NCBI GenBank assembly: GCA_003211755.1
Contig: QCRS01000002.1
Span: 1 to 55,228 of the forward strand
DNA from: Prochlorococcus sp. AG-463-F15
GTDB lineage: Bacteria > Cyanobacteriota > Cyanobacteriia > PCC-6307 > Cyanobiaceae
DNA length: 55,228 nt
Reading direction: 5' to 3'
Positions 35,827 through 45,393 of this stretch are shown here, piece after piece; the stretch's first letter is position 1; each line of letters opens with the position of its first letter. The position numbers were made by a program, and so were the translations under genes. The notes under the pieces are model-generated. The model worked only from the letters and a program-made list of their open reading frames with translations, made no database searches and was not told the DNA's origin.

Positions 35827-36798
35827 TTAAAGGTGTTTCAAGTTGGGATAAGCGGTAACTAGCTCCTCAGCGCTAAGGACATCGCCACTTCCTTCAGGTT
35901 GCCATATCACTTCCAAAGCTATTAGATCTGTTGAAGTCATAGAACCAATTATCCGCAGGCTTTCCAATAGCGATTCACCGTTAATCGATTCATTCAGTGC
36001 AAATGCTTTTTTGGAAGCAACTAATATTGTCACTGCAATGTATTCATTTGTTTTAGCAGCTTCGCCAGATTGAATGCCTGATGCTTTGTCTGAGAAAAGC
36101 TGACCGGAAAAGTTGGAAGTAATTTCAGCCTTAAGTTTGCTCCTTTCGGTTAGAGAAAGTCTGTTGAAAGTTGACTCTGCTGAGTTGAAAGGTACTTGAC
36201 CAGTTTCTAAATTTGCATAAGCCCATAGGTTTGGTTGCCTCATAAGAGACAGGGTGGTTTCTTGCAAAACTCTTTGCAAGCCAATGGAAGTATTTGTATC
36301 TGCTGAGGAGGCGAGCTCTCGAAGGTCTTTTTGAAGACCTTTGGCGCTTGCGAGTAGCCCAATTTGAAGTTGAACCATAGTTACAGGTCTCGTGGATGTC
36401 TCACTAAGACTTCTTTGCGAGTTCCCAGTTGAAGGGGAGCTCCCTCCTCTTATTGAGTTTGCAATTACTCCAGCTATGGACATAAGTATCAAGAATCCAA
36501 AAAGTCCACCACCACCAAATCCAAATATGGGAAGTATGAATGGAAATCCAATACCACCGCCTCTGTATCCTCTATACCCTCCTCCTCCATAGCCTCCTCT
36601 ATACCCTCCTCCTCCATAGCTGCCGCCTCTAGGTACAGAAGGTGAACGAAAGCTTCCTCCTCCGATTCGACCTCCACTTGCTGCATAGCTTTGAAGTGGA
36701 TATACCAGTATTAATGTCGCTGCGAGAAGAGGGATCATTAGGGCTAAGAGAAAGCGCCTAATAGAAAAATGGGAATGAGTGTTCGATGATTTGGCCAA
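35827..36798 (-). CDS. DUF1517 family membrane protein with Gly-rich segment
   Basis: A protein of about 323 residues of the cyanobacterial/plastid DUF1517 family. It has an N-terminal signal or first membrane segment (RRFLLALMIPLLAATLILV), then a Gly/Tyr/Arg-rich stretch with repeats of GYGGGGYRG, a second membrane segment (GGGLFGFLILMSIAGVIANSI), and a soluble domain (TMVQLQIGLLASAKGLQKDL onwards) ending in a LIALEVIWQPEGSGDVLSAEEL motif. The function is unknown. The frame is open to 36843; TTG at 36798 avoids overlap with thiS but is my choice and not proven. A 24-bp DNA direct repeat (36569-36592, 36596-36619) codes for the Gly repeats. Confidence 0.85.
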   Translation of the reverse strand: MAKSSNTHSHFSIRRFLLALMIPLLAATLILVYPLQSYAASGGRIGGGSFRSPSVPRGGSYGGGGYRGGYGGGGYRGYRGGGIGFPFILPIFGFGGGGLFGFLILMSIAGVIANSIRGGSSPSTGNSQRSLSETSTRPVTMVQLQIGLLASAKGLQKDLRELASSADTNTSIGLQRVLQETTLSLMRQPNLWAYANLETGQVPFNSAESTFNRLSLTERSKLKAEITSNFSGQLFSDKASGIQSGEAAKTNEYIAVTILVASKKAFALNESINGESLLESLRIIGSMTSTDLIALEVIWQPEGSGDVLSAEELVTAYPNLKHL

Positions 36799-36823
36799 TG
36801 AATAATTGGCGATTGCGACAACT

Positions 36824-37036
36824 TTAGGAACCTCCGCCAACAATCGTCACAATCTCAAGGGAATCACCATCCTGAACTATTTGTTTTTCCCAATGTTCTG
36901 GGGTCAATATGGTTCCATTGAATTCCACAACGATGAGGCGAGGGTGATGTCCGAGTTGGTGGATTAAGTTTGCAAGAGATAGCAGACTTTCATTCGTTTT
37001 TATTGTTTTGTCTTCACCATTGATTGTTAGCTTCAT
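36824..37036 (-). CDS. thiS: Sulfur carrier protein ThiS
   Basis: The 70-residue ubiquitin-like protein begins MKLTINGEDKTI and ends EIVTIVGGGS. ThiS normally ends in Gly-Gly, which is adenylated and thiocarboxylated to supply sulfur for the thiazole ring. Here a Ser follows three Gly, so either the tail is trimmed or the terminal residue is tolerated. Its ATG overlaps the thiE stop by 4 bases (ATGA), so the two are translated together. Confidence 0.92.
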   Translation of the reverse strand: MKLTINGEDKTIKTNESLLSLANLIHQLGHHPRLIVVEFNGTILTPEHWEKQIVQDGDSLEIVTIVGGGS

Positions 37037-38070
37037 GGGATCTTTTGGAGTAGTTCTAGACTTGCTTCAAGTGGGTCACTCGCATCCATAATTGCTCCTA
37101 CAACTGCAATCCTATTGGCTCCCGCCAAGATAACTTTATCTAGGTTTGAGTTGTTAATTCCACCAATGGCAAACCATGGGAGCTCTGATACTTCTGAGGC
37201 TTCTTTAACAAAGCCAATGCCACAGGTACTCTCTTCTGGCTTGGTCTTTGTTGGGTAAATAGGACCTACTCCTAGATAATCACAACCTTCACTCTCTGCA
37301 TCTTTTAGTTGCTTGAGACAATGAGTACTTCTACCAATTAACTTTTCACTTCCTAGAAGTTTGCGAGCTATATCAGTAGAAAAATCATCTTGCCCTAGGT
37401 GGACGCCATCAGCTTCTACAGCAAGAGCAAGATCCAATCTGTCATTAATAATAAAAAGCACTTCTTGTGATTTACAAATGGCAGCCAACTCTTTTGCTTG
37501 AATAAGCTTTTCACTATCAGTGCCATTCTTGCATCGGTATTGGATCATTCCTACGCCTGCTTTTATTGATTCTTCAATTGTTTTAGAAAGGTTTGCTTGA
37601 GATGAAGTTATTAGACATACTTTGCAGTTCTTAAGTTTTTGTCTGCGTTTCGTTTTTAATGTGAAATTAAGTACGCTTGATTCAAGATCATATAGACCAT
37701 ATCGAATACTTGATGCACTAGTTGCCAAATCTGGATCACATGAGCGAGTGAACTCTTCTAAGACCCTCAATGCTTCTTGTACGCGAGAGCAGTTCGCGGC
37801 AATGACCCTTTCTGGAGAATTCCTATTTTCTTGAGCTGGATGGCATAAGCCAATGCCTTGATCTTTGGAAGTATCCCTGGCTTGCTTATAAATATCGCGA
37901 TGATGAAGGCCAAGCTGTTGCCTCCAACCTTTGAGTGTTACAACAAGTTCTTTTTGATTGAGTCCGAACCTGCACCAATCTTCAACTACTCGTAAACCTT
38001 CACGAGCTCTATCAAGATTGGCATCTATAAGCTGAGCTACATTTGAATTTGTACTTGGATCTATTGACAT
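37033..38070 (-). CDS. thiE: Thiamine-phosphate synthase with N-terminal cyanobacterial domain
   Basis: A protein of about 345 residues. The N-terminal about 140 residues (AQLIDANLDRAREGLRVVED...) match the extension found in cyanobacterial ThiE proteins. The C-terminal TIM barrel couples HMP-PP and thiazole phosphate to thiamine phosphate: MIQYRCKNGT, INDRLDLALAVEADGVHLGQ, LIGRSTH, YLGVGPIYPTKTK and FAIGGINN. The frame opens at 38106, but the ATG at 38070 fits homologous N-termini better. It heads the thiE-thiS unit. Confidence 0.93.
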   Translation of the reverse strand: MSIDPSTNSNVAQLIDANLDRAREGLRVVEDWCRFGLNQKELVVTLKGWRQQLGLHHRDIYKQARDTSKDQGIGLCHPAQENRNSPERVIAANCSRVQEALRVLEEFTRSCDPDLATSASSIRYGLYDLESSVLNFTLKTKRRQKLKNCKVCLITSSQANLSKTIEESIKAGVGMIQYRCKNGTDSEKLIQAKELAAICKSQEVLFIINDRLDLALAVEADGVHLGQDDFSTDIARKLLGSEKLIGRSTHCLKQLKDAESEGCDYLGVGPIYPTKTKPEESTCGIGFVKEASEVSELPWFAIGGINNSNLDKVILAGANRIAVVGAIMDASDPLEASLELLQKIP

Positions 38071-38114
38071 CCTTTTCAAGTCAGTCTTGGCAGGATCGCA
38101 TGACACTAAGGTTT

Positions 38115-38234
38115 ATGGAGAAAGGTGGTTCTGATAGCACTATGAATGTGCTGATCTGGGGAGTTGTTCTCCTTGGAGGGATAGGTGTTTTCATAGTTTG
38201 GGGTCTTGCCAATGCTTACCCAGTCAGTCCATGA
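38115..38234 (+). CDS. Single-helix membrane peptide, 39 residues
   Basis: A small protein with a polar start (MEKGGSDST), one hydrophobic helix (NVLIWGVVLLGGIGVFIVWG) and a short end (LANAYPVSP). Size and layout resemble the tiny subunits of cyanobacterial photosynthetic or respiratory complexes, but I cannot assign it. Starts at 38100, 38115 and 38142 are all possible; AAGGTGG lies before the last. It is divergent from thiE and convergent with ribF (11-base gap). Confidence 0.65.
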   Translation: MEKGGSDSTMNVLIWGVVLLGGIGVFIVWGLANAYPVSP

Positions 38235-38245
38235 ATTCATTTGAT

Positions 38246-39163
38246 TCAAAGATGCTGCAGTATTGATCTTGCTAACTTGGCATCTAATCCAATCTGTGAG
38301 CTTAGTTCTTCAAGATTTGCGAATCGTTTTTGATTTCTAAGTTTTTGAACAGGCTCGACTAATAGTTCTTTCCCAATTAAGTCAATTTCTTGATCTAATA
38401 GATGTACTTCTACAGCCGAAGGAGAACTTGGATCAACAGTAGGTTGAGGCCCCAAATTCATTATTGCTGAAAAGGGCGCTCTATTTTTATCAGCCCATGC
38501 CCAAGCGGCATAAACTCCTTGGCAAGGAAGGAATTTTCGCCCGTCAATTTGTAAATTAGCTGTAGGCCAGCCAAGTCCTCGGCCAAGGCCCCGTCCAGAA
38601 ACCACATGTCCACGAAAGCTATATGCCCTACCCATAAGCTTCTTTGCTATTTGTAGATCCCCTCCCTTTAATGCTGAACGGATTCTGCTGCTGCTCATTC
38701 GACCTTCATTGTCTTCAAGTATTGGGACAATAGAAACCTCTATCCCTGAAGTTGCTGCTATCCGTTGCAAGGTAAATGCATCTCCTTCGCGATTTTTCCC
38801 AAATCGAAAGTTGGCTCCAACAGCAATTAGCTTGGCTTGCAGTATTTGTATAAGGATTTGATTGACAAACTGTTCTGGGGTTAGGGAGGCTAATGAATGA
38901 TCAAAAGGTATCAATACTAATTGCTCTATTCCAATAGGTTCCAGTAGAGAAGTTTTTTCTGAAGGTAAATCTAATCTTAGTCGTGTTTCTCCATAGAGGA
39001 CCTCACGTGGATGTGGCCAGAAACTCACGACAGTAGGAATGCCACTAGAGTTTTTTGTGACTATTTCAATCACTCGGCGATGGCCGGAATGAAGGCCGTC
39101 AAAACTTCCTAGTGCCAAGGCTGTGGGAAGACGTGCCTGCTTAGGAGAGCAGAGAGGTATCAA
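38246..39163 (-). CDS. ribF: Bifunctional riboflavin kinase / FAD synthetase
   Basis: A protein of about 305 residues making FMN and FAD. The N-terminal nucleotidyltransferase domain has LALGSFDGLHSGHRRVI (HxGH type) and VGANFRFGKNREGD. The C-terminal flavokinase domain has GRGLGWPTANLQ and MNLGPQPTVDP. No ATG start exists; the frame is open to TTG 39196, while TTG 39163 (IPLCSPKQ) begins nearer to the conserved region and is my choice. If 39196 is used, only 6 bases separate it from the divergent DUF3611 gene. Confidence 0.93.
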   Translation of the reverse strand: MIPLCSPKQARLPTALALGSFDGLHSGHRRVIEIVTKNSSGIPTVVSFWPHPREVLYGETRLRLDLPSEKTSLLEPIGIEQLVLIPFDHSLASLTPEQFVNQILIQILQAKLIAVGANFRFGKNREGDAFTLQRIAATSGIEVSIVPILEDNEGRMSSSRIRSALKGGDLQIAKKLMGRAYSFRGHVVSGRGLGRGLGWPTANLQIDGRKFLPCQGVYAAWAWADKNRAPFSAIMNLGPQPTVDPSSPSAVEVHLLDQEIDLIGKELLVEPVQKLRNQKRFANLEELSSQIGLDAKLARSILQHL

Positions 39164-39202
39164 GAGGGACGTGCAAATTGTGCATTTAGGTGGCAAGTTT
39201 GA

Positions 39203-39787
39203 ATGAGCGCCGAACTTATGCGGATGGCCGACAAACTTGACTTCCAGCTTCTTTCATTAGGGATGCGTCGCATCGGCTGGATTCGCTTTTGGATTCAAGC
39301 AGTTCTTGGAGTTGTAGTTGTAGGAGTTTTGTTATTCAACAATGTTGGAAGCAGTCTTGCACGGAACTCAGAGCGAGCATTGGGTTTAGGTCCAGGATTG
39401 TCTCTAACAACTCTTGCCTTCTTGATTTTGTTATTTGGGCTTTGGCATGGTTGGTTGATAGTGCGGGCTGGAAGAGCTCTTGATAGTGCTGCTAGACCTA
39501 GCAGGGGTGAAACAAGTCGTTTACTGAAGAGGGGTTTGATAGCAGATCTTTTGGGCTTGGTTTTTGCTTCAGTTGGATATCAAACTTTGGCAGGTGCACT
39601 TTTCGTTCAGGCATCTATGCAGGCTCCAGGAATATCTATAGGTGCTGGTATGAGATCCATGGAAAATTATCCAATAACATCCTTAGAGATGCTGTCAGTA
39701 TTAAGTAATACGCAAGTTTTATTTGCACATGTAATTGGGGTGATTTTTTCTCTCTGGTTAATTCAGCGTATTTACCGAACTTCTTGA
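39203..39787 (+). CDS. DUF3611 family membrane protein
   Basis: The 194-residue protein has four hydrophobic segments (about residues 27-47, 65-88, 113-135, 165-188) with a basic loop ([13 protein letters not shown]) between the second and third. It matches the layout of the cyanobacterial/plastid DUF3611 family, of unknown function. It starts with ATG and overlaps the 3' end of the convergent surE by 16 bases. Confidence 0.8.
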   Translation: MSAELMRMADKLDFQLLSLGMRRIGWIRFWIQAVLGVVVVGVLLFNNVGSSLARNSERALGLGPGLSLTTLAFLILLFGLWHGWLIVRAGRALDSAARPSRGETSRLLKRGLIADLLGLVFASVGYQTLAGALFVQASMQAPGISIGAGMRSMENYPITSLEMLSVLSNTQVLFAHVIGVIFSLWLIQRIYRTS

Positions 39788-40581
39788 TTTTTGACTTTAA
39801 TCATAGGTAGATCTGAAATTTTCCCACGCCAAAAAAGATCTGGCTGAATAGGTGTTAAGGAGGGCGCAACACTGTCTATTTGAGCTACATCACTTGGCCA
39901 TTCGATTGGCCCATCTCCTGCGGCTTGGAGATCTTTAACTGCTTCACCCGCTAACCAGTAGTAAGTATTTCCTCGAGGATCGGATCTTCTACTGAATTGT
40001 TCTTCGTAGTGGCGAATGGACAACCTTGTCCAGCGAAGTGGCCCCATCATTGGCGCACTACATGGAGGAATATTGAGATTTAGCAAGAGGCTTTCAGGCC
40101 ATTTCTTTTTAAGGGTGCTTTCTGCAATATCCATTGCAAGCTCGCCCGCAAACTCAAAATCTCGCCATTGGAATGATGCAATACTTACCGCCATTGCAGG
40201 AATTCCTTCAAGTGTTCCCTCTAATGCTGCAGCTACCGTTCCAGAGCAAAATATGTCTGTTCCTAGATTTGGGCCATGATTTATTCCTGATAGCACTAGA
40301 TCAGGCTTTTTGTCTAGAAGCTCATACAAGGCAAGTTTGATGCAGTCTGCTGGAGTCCCATTGCAGCCCCAGGCCTTTACATCCTTTGCAAATAATTCGT
40401 CTGCCCTTTCTGCTCGTATGGGTGACTGGAGGGTAAGACCATGACCAGTTGCGGAACGTTCTTGATCAGGACAAACAACAGTGACTTTGTGGCCCCTACT
40501 GGAAGCCGCTGAAGCAAGGGTCCTGATCCCCTCAGCAAAAACTCCATCGTCATTGCTAATAAGGATGCTCAGAGGATGCAT
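39772..40581 (-). CDS. surE: 5'/3'-nucleotidase SurE
   Basis: The 269-residue metal-dependent phosphatase is active on nucleoside monophosphates. The N-terminal metal motif is [12 protein letters not shown] (two Asp), and [42 protein letters not shown] and LLNLNIP follow. The frame opens at 40602, but the ATG at 40581 starts 8 residues before the conserved strand and is preferred. Its last 16 bases overlap the end of the convergent DUF3611 gene. Confidence 0.94.
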   Translation of the reverse strand: MHPLSILISNDDGVFAEGIRTLASAASSRGHKVTVVCPDQERSATGHGLTLQSPIRAERADELFAKDVKAWGCNGTPADCIKLALYELLDKKPDLVLSGINHGPNLGTDIFCSGTVAAALEGTLEGIPAMAVSIASFQWRDFEFAGELAMDIAESTLKKKWPESLLLNLNIPPCSAPMMGPLRWTRLSIRHYEEQFSRRSDPRGNTYYWLAGEAVKDLQAAGDGPIEWPSDVAQIDSVAPSLTPIQPDLFWRGKISDLPMIKVKNQEVR

Positions 40582-40652
40582 TGCGAAGATCGCACTAATC
40601 AAGAACCTAATCCTGATAGGTGCCTAAAGTCTTTGTTGGATATGTTCAAACC

Positions 40653-41660
40653 GTGAGCTCTACTGTCTCTTTTGACCAGCTAAAAGTTGAGCTTGAGCTT
40701 TTGGAAGAAGAAGCTCAAAAAGAGATTTCAGCTGCTGCTGATTCAGATTCGCTTGAGAAGTTGAGGGTAGGTCTGCTCGGAAAAAAAGGGAGGCTTTCTC
40801 GTGTCCTTGGGAATATGGGCAAACTTCCAGCTTCTGATCGACCATTAGTCGGTCAATTTGCAAATTTACTCAAGACTCAATTACAGGAATCATTTTCGGA
40901 GCGTTTGCAGTTTTTAAAGGCGGAAGTTTTGACGGCATTAGTTGCTAGCGAAACGATTGATGTGACTTCACCGCCAATAGGCACTCCTTTAGGTAAACGA
41001 CATCCTTTAATTAAAACCACTGAAGAGATTGTTGACCTTTTTTGTGGCCTTGGATATGTGGTTGCTGAGGGCCCAGAGATTGAAAATGATCATTACAACT
41101 TCACGGCATTAAATATTCCTGAGAATCATCCAGCAAGAGATATGCAGGATACTTTTTATCTGGATGGAAATTTTCTTTTACGTACTCATACCTCTCCAGT
41201 TCAGATTCGCTATCTAGAGCAGCATTCTCCTCCTGTAAGAATCGTTGCACCTGGAAGGGTTTATCGACGTGATTCGGTTGATTCGACTCATTCTCCCGTC
41301 TTTCATCAGGTTGAGGTCTTGGCTATTGATCAAGACTTGGACTTCAGTCATCTTCGAGGCACCATAATGGCTTTTTTGAAAGCTTTCTTTGGTGATTTAC
41401 CTGTTCGTTTTCGCGCAAGTTATTTTCCTTTTACAGAACCTTCAGCAGAAGTTGATGTTCAGTGGCGTGGTCGTTGGCTTGAAGTAATGGGATGTGGAAT
41501 GGTTGATCCTGCTGTGCTGGAGGGGCTAGGACTTGACCCTGATAGATGGGGTGGTTTTGCTGCTGGTCTTGGGGTAGAACGTTTTTGTATGGTTCGACAT
41601 GAGATTGACGACATCAGGAGGCTTTATACAAGTGACTTGCGCTTCCTAGAGCAATTTTAA
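40653..41660 (+). CDS. pheS: Phenylalanyl-tRNA synthetase alpha subunit
   Basis: A protein of about 335 residues, the catalytic class-II subunit of (alpha-beta)2 PheRS. An N-terminal coiled coil (about 5-80) binds tRNA-Phe. Motif 2 is [39 protein letters not shown] (quoted in pieces), and motif 3 is [20 protein letters not shown]. The frame begins with GTG at 40620; GTG at 40653 gives the usual SSTVSFDQL start, so I use it. It is divergent from surE. pheT is not adjacent. Confidence 0.93.
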   Translation: MSSTVSFDQLKVELELLEEEAQKEISAAADSDSLEKLRVGLLGKKGRLSRVLGNMGKLPASDRPLVGQFANLLKTQLQESFSERLQFLKAEVLTALVASETIDVTSPPIGTPLGKRHPLIKTTEEIVDLFCGLGYVVAEGPEIENDHYNFTALNIPENHPARDMQDTFYLDGNFLLRTHTSPVQIRYLEQHSPPVRIVAPGRVYRRDSVDSTHSPVFHQVEVLAIDQDLDFSHLRGTIMAFLKAFFGDLPVRFRASYFPFTEPSAEVDVQWRGRWLEVMGCGMVDPAVLEGLGLDPDRWGGFAAGLGVERFCMVRHEIDDIRRLYTSDLRFLEQF

Positions 41661-41770
41661 GCAAGGCTTCTAAGGTTTAAAAGTGGATGATTGATTTATA
41701 TCGATTACGTCTAACAAAAAAAAGGAAACCTTTCATTTAAACTTAGGGAGTACTTTGTCTAATTCGATCG

Positions 41771-42679
41771 GTGTCCCGTGTAGGACTGATCGTGAATGAT
41801 GGCAAGGAGCTTGCTTTAAATACTGCTCTTAAAATCCAGCAGAGTCTAGAAAAGGCTGGTCACAAGGTTGTCCGAGTTAGTAGCTCTGGCGGCATGGTTG
41901 GCTTTGCTAATCCTGATCAACATATGCGCATGTTGGGATACAACGCCTGTGTCCCAGAGGGTTTTGATTCTTCAATGGCTTTTGCGATTGTTCTTGGTGG
42001 AGATGGCACGGTTCTCTCCGCGGCCCGTCAGACGGCTCCATTGCAAATACCAATCCTGACTATCAATACAGGCCACATGGGGTTTTTAGCAGAAGCGTAC
42101 GTATCTGATTTAGACAGCGCGCTAGAGCAGCTTCTATCAATGCAATGGATGATTGAAGAACGAACCAGTTTGGTGGTGAGTGTCATGCGCGGCGAACAGC
42201 GTCGCTGGGAGGCTCTTTGCCTAAATGAAATGGCTTTGCACCGTGAGCCACTTACGAGCATGTGTCACTTTGAAGTATCTATTGGTCGTCATGCACCTGT
42301 AGATATATCTGCTGATGGAGTAATCCTTTCGACTCCGACCGGCTCAACCGCTTATTCATTGAGTGCTGGTGGCCCAGTTATTAGTCCAGATTGTCCAGTC
42401 TTGCAATTAACGCCTATTGCGCCTCACTCACTTGCATCGCGAGCACTAGTTTTCAGTGATGAGGAGCCTGTGACAGTTTTCCCTGCCACCCCAGAAAGGT
42501 TAATGATGGTAGTTGATGGAAGTGCTGGATGCTATGTCTGGCCTGAAGACAGGGTTCTTATACGTCGTAGCGATCATCCGGTGAAATTTGTGCGATTGGC
42601 AGATCATGAGTTTTTTCAGGTTCTACGAAATAAGTTGGGCTGGGGCCTCCCTCACGTGGCTAAACCAGACCGTCAGTAA
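41771..42679 (+). CDS. nadK: NAD kinase
   Basis: The 302-residue kinase phosphorylates NAD to NADP. It shows [16 protein letters not shown] (GGDGT), [21 protein letters not shown] and the substrate loop [20 protein letters not shown]. The start is GTG at 41771. The DUF192 gene begins at TTG one base after its stop. A second NAD kinase is common in cyanobacteria but is not in the window. Confidence 0.95.
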   Translation: MSRVGLIVNDGKELALNTALKIQQSLEKAGHKVVRVSSSGGMVGFANPDQHMRMLGYNACVPEGFDSSMAFAIVLGGDGTVLSAARQTAPLQIPILTINTGHMGFLAEAYVSDLDSALEQLLSMQWMIEERTSLVVSVMRGEQRRWEALCLNEMALHREPLTSMCHFEVSIGRHAPVDISADGVILSTPTGSTAYSLSAGGPVISPDCPVLQLTPIAPHSLASRALVFSDEEPVTVFPATPERLMMVVDGSAGCYVWPEDRVLIRRSDHPVKFVRLADHEFFQVLRNKLGWGLPHVAKPDRQ

Positions 42680-42680
42680 A

Positions 42681-43199
42681 TTGAATTTATTAATTTATTT
42701 TCTTTCTAGCAAGGCTCTTGTTATTTGCTTTGGTTTAGGACTAGTTAGCTTGGCTAAACCTTTGCTTTCAAGTTCTTACTTTGCTCAGCTAAAGCAACCA
42801 CAAAATTTACCATTAGAAGCCCAATGGTGTCTCCCTGTTGGAGAATGCTTACTGTTAGAAGTTGCAGATGAGATTAAAGAGAAGAAGCTTGGATTGATGT
42901 ATAGAAAAACTCTTGTTAGTGGGACTGGAATGTGGTTTAAATTCGCTCCCTCAAGAATCGTGAGCTTTTGGATGTATGAAACATTTATTCCTCTTGATAT
43001 GGTCTTCATTTCAAAGGGCTTAGTAATTGCTATTGAAACTAATCTGCAAGTTTGCTCTGCATCTCCATGCCCTATATATGGACCAATTCATGAAGTAGAT
43101 AGTGTTGTAGAGTTGGCAGCGGGAGAGGTGGAGAGACTGAAAATAGGTCTTGGTGATCCTGTTGATATTCAATATATGAATACATTAATCACTAAATAA
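42681..43199 (+). CDS. DUF192 family exported protein
   Basis: A protein of about 172 residues with a hydrophobic N-terminus (LLIYFLSSKALVICFGLGLV) followed by a DUF192 domain: EVADEIKEKKLGLMYRKTL, GTGMWFKFAP, FWMYETFIPLDMVFI and VVELAAGEVERLKIGLGD. DUF192 is a small beta-rich domain of unknown function. The open frame reaches back into nadK; TTG at 42681, just after the nadK stop (TAA-A-TTG), gives the signal-bearing form and is my choice. Confidence 0.8.
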   Translation: MNLLIYFLSSKALVICFGLGLVSLAKPLLSSSYFAQLKQPQNLPLEAQWCLPVGECLLLEVADEIKEKKLGLMYRKTLVSGTGMWFKFAPSRIVSFWMYETFIPLDMVFISKGLVIAIETNLQVCSASPCPIYGPIHEVDSVVELAAGEVERLKIGLGDPVDIQYMNTLITK

Positions 43200-43227
43200 A
43201 ATTAGCTTTAATTAAATAGACAACAAT

Positions 43228-44523
43228 CTATAAAAATATACCCTTAACAATAAAGACGGGATTCATTGGCGCTAGTCTGGTTCCGTATGGAAGAGGTACA
43301 CCCCGAGATACTTGGTGCTGGCTAACACTTAGCCTTGCACCTGATTTCTGAATGATTGTAATTAGTTCTGACACTGCTTCTAATGTCACTAGAGGGATTA
43401 CTACTATTCCTCTAGCTTTAAGTCTTTTTATTATCACTTTCAATAGTTTTTTGCGATGCAATCCACCTCCCCCTAGAATTACTCTGTCTGGAGAGTAAAT
43501 CTCCTCTTTCATATCCATTTCATTTAAAGCTGTTAGTGCTTCTGATTCAATAATTGTATGAGGCTCTACTAATAAGTTTTTTGCATTTTCTTCAATTAAT
43601 TGACCAGAACCTAGGCGTTTTTCTATAGCAAGTAGTTGAAGCTTTGGCCTTATTCTAAGTGCTTCAAGGCCTACGCTTCCAACCCCTGCACAGATATCCC
43701 AGATGACTCCTCTTTCTGGAAGTTCAAGGTCTGCGATTAATTGAATTCTAATTTCCCGTTTTGTCATAAGGCCAGGCCGGTCATCATGTTGTAAATAGAC
43801 TCCATCCTCAATTCCGAACAAAGGAAGATTTGTTGATATTGGTGCTTGAGCTTTCTTTGCAATAAGTATCACAAGGTGGAGTGGGTGCAGTTCATTCCCT
43901 AATTCATCTTCTGGCATTAGAAGTTCTATTCGTTCCTTTGGATGCCCTAATCGTTCGCATACCCAAAATTGATAACTTGCCTCTAATCCAGACGATCGAA
44001 GGTATTGCCTGACCTCTTTTGCCCCGCCTCTAGATGGATCCGTAAGTATTGCAATAGCTTTCGGCCTCTTTTGTAATTGCTTGGCTAGTGGAGAAGGATC
44101 TCTGCCATGAAGGCTTATCCAAGTTGCATCTTGCCAGGATCTACCTATGCGGGCGAATGCTAATTGAAGTGAGCTTGTAGATGGATGAAACATCAGTCGC
44201 TGGGCTGGTAATGATTCGATTAGGCACCTGCCAATACCAAACCAAAGGGGATCTCCACTCGCTAGCACAATGGTCTGACAGTTTTGATTGTTTAGCCATG
44301 CAATTAATTCTTTGGGTTTGTCACTAGCGAATAATTCAGGAAGTGGCTTCCCATGGCTTGAGTTTTGCCACCATTGAGGAATAGTTGCTAGGAGTCTTTT
44401 AGGTGCAGCTAATTTTTGTGTTGAGAGAATTAGCTCTTGCAGGAACAAAGGAATTCTTTCCAAGCCTGCTGCATTTGTCCCGATCACATGGATTGGATTA
44501 GGAATATTGTTGTTTGATTGCAT
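43228..44523 (-). CDS. cobL: Precorrin-6Y C5,15-methyltransferase (CbiE-CbiT)
   Basis: The 431-residue protein has two domains of the cobalamin pathway. The N-terminal part (about 10-205) is a tetrapyrrole methylase related to CbiE, with ASGDPLWFGIGR and ISLHGRDPSPLAKQLQ. The C-terminal part (about 235-431) is a CbiT-like SAM methyltransferase/decarboxylase with the SAM motif IWDICAGVGSVGLEAL and VILGGGGLHRK. It methylates C5 and C15 and decarboxylates the C12 acetate. It is leftward and isolated, and overlaps no neighbour. Confidence 0.93.
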   Translation of the reverse strand: MQSNNNIPNPIHVIGTNAAGLERIPLFLQELILSTQKLAAPKRLLATIPQWWQNSSHGKPLPELFASDKPKELIAWLNNQNCQTIVLASGDPLWFGIGRCLIESLPAQRLMFHPSTSSLQLAFARIGRSWQDATWISLHGRDPSPLAKQLQKRPKAIAILTDPSRGGAKEVRQYLRSSGLEASYQFWVCERLGHPKERIELLMPEDELGNELHPLHLVILIAKKAQAPISTNLPLFGIEDGVYLQHDDRPGLMTKREIRIQLIADLELPERGVIWDICAGVGSVGLEALRIRPKLQLLAIEKRLGSGQLIEENAKNLLVEPHTIIESEALTALNEMDMKEEIYSPDRVILGGGGLHRKKLLKVIIKRLKARGIVVIPLVTLEAVSELITIIQKSGARLSVSQHQVSRGVPLPYGTRLAPMNPVFIVKGIFL

Positions 44524-44597
44524 TTAAAATTTTCTTGAGCGTATTGAATGGTTTTTTGCTTGAAGAGACATAATTTCTTCAGTGATCGAAAGGAATA

Positions 44598-44888
44598 GTG
44601 GAAAAGTCAAACAATTGCTCAGGAAAAGATTCTGACAGGCGCCATCGTCTACATGAACTTGTGATTGCTTTAATTCACCAGCAAGATGAGTTGGAACTTA
44701 TCGATGCGGAAGCTCCAAACTTCTCAGGAAATAGCAGCATTTCTTCAACGGGAGAGGAACCTGCTCGTTGGCTTGAACGTAACAAGCGCATTATTCAGAA
44801 GTATCAGTCTTTGGTACGGTCAGCAATAACTTTGGATGCTCTACTGGACTCGGAGCAGAGTGAACTTGGCAGAAACTCTCAGCATTGA
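44598..44888 (+). CDS. Small hypothetical protein, 96 residues
   Basis: Not recognised. It is polar, with a helical N-terminal half (RRHRLHELVIALIHQQDELELID), a Ser-rich linker, and a second helical part (ARWLERNKRIIQKYQSLVR, then LDALLDSEQ). It may form helical hairpins. The start is GTG at 44598. It overlaps the start of the DUF3122 gene by about 29 bases, so the two are probably coupled, upstream of ribD. Confidence 0.7.
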   Translation: MEKSNNCSGKDSDRRHRLHELVIALIHQQDELELIDAEAPNFSGNSSISSTGEEPARWLERNKRIIQKYQSLVRSAITLDALLDSEQSELGRNSQH

Positions 44889-45393
44889 CAAGTTAAAGAG
44901 GACTTTTTTTACTCTTTTATTGGCAATAGTATTTTTATTGTTTACTCCATCGATAGCTCAATCCAAACTTCAATTTAGTGAAGGAGAAGATGGAATCTCA
45001 TTTATACGTAGCCTTGAAAGCCTGCGAGATCTTGATTATCAAACCTGGCAAGTAGTTGCTTACCCAAAGGATCTCTCGGGAGGACCTTTGGTTTTGCGAA
45101 TAGTTGGCTATCCAGGGACTTTGCGTTTGGATCATCCAATTTCACTTGAGGTGCATGCAGGTCTTAAAGATTGGCGTTTGCAAGATATAACCTTGTTAAA
45201 TTCCAAACTGGCCACTGATCCAAGAGAAGCAGCTGCAGAATTTGATTTATCTCCTTTGCTAAATGACTTAACTAATAATCGTCCTTTGCGCTTTACTTTG
45301 CCTGATGTATTTAATGATTTACCTATTCCACCTTATGTGGTAAGCGAGTGGCGTTCTTTGCCACAAAAGAGCATTTTGAATGACAAAGATTGA
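44860..45393 (+). CDS. DUF3122 family exported protein
   Basis: A protein of about 177 residues with a signal-like helix (FFTLLLAIVFLLFTPSIAQS) and a DUF3122-like domain: DYQTWQVVAYPKDLSGGPLVLRIVGYPG (shown here as YQTWQVVAYP and LVLRIVGYPG), then LRFTLPDVF and IPPYVVSEWRSL. The function is unknown. The frame opens with ATG at 44836, but GGAG lies 4 bases before GTG at 44860, so I prefer this start. Its end overlaps ribD by 14 bases. Confidence 0.78.
   Translation: MNLAETLSIDKLKRTFFTLLLAIVFLLFTPSIAQSKLQFSEGEDGISFIRSLESLRDLDYQTWQVVAYPKDLSGGPLVLRIVGYPGTLRLDHPISLEVHAGLKDWRLQDITLLNSKLATDPREAAAEFDLSPLLNDLTNNRPLRFTLPDVFNDLPIPPYVVSEWRSLPQKSILNDKD

Noticed and set aside
36489-36686. Glu-rich minus-strand ORF within the DUF1517 gene
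   Set aside because: Out-of-frame reading of the Gly-rich repeats; the composition is an artefact of the repeat.
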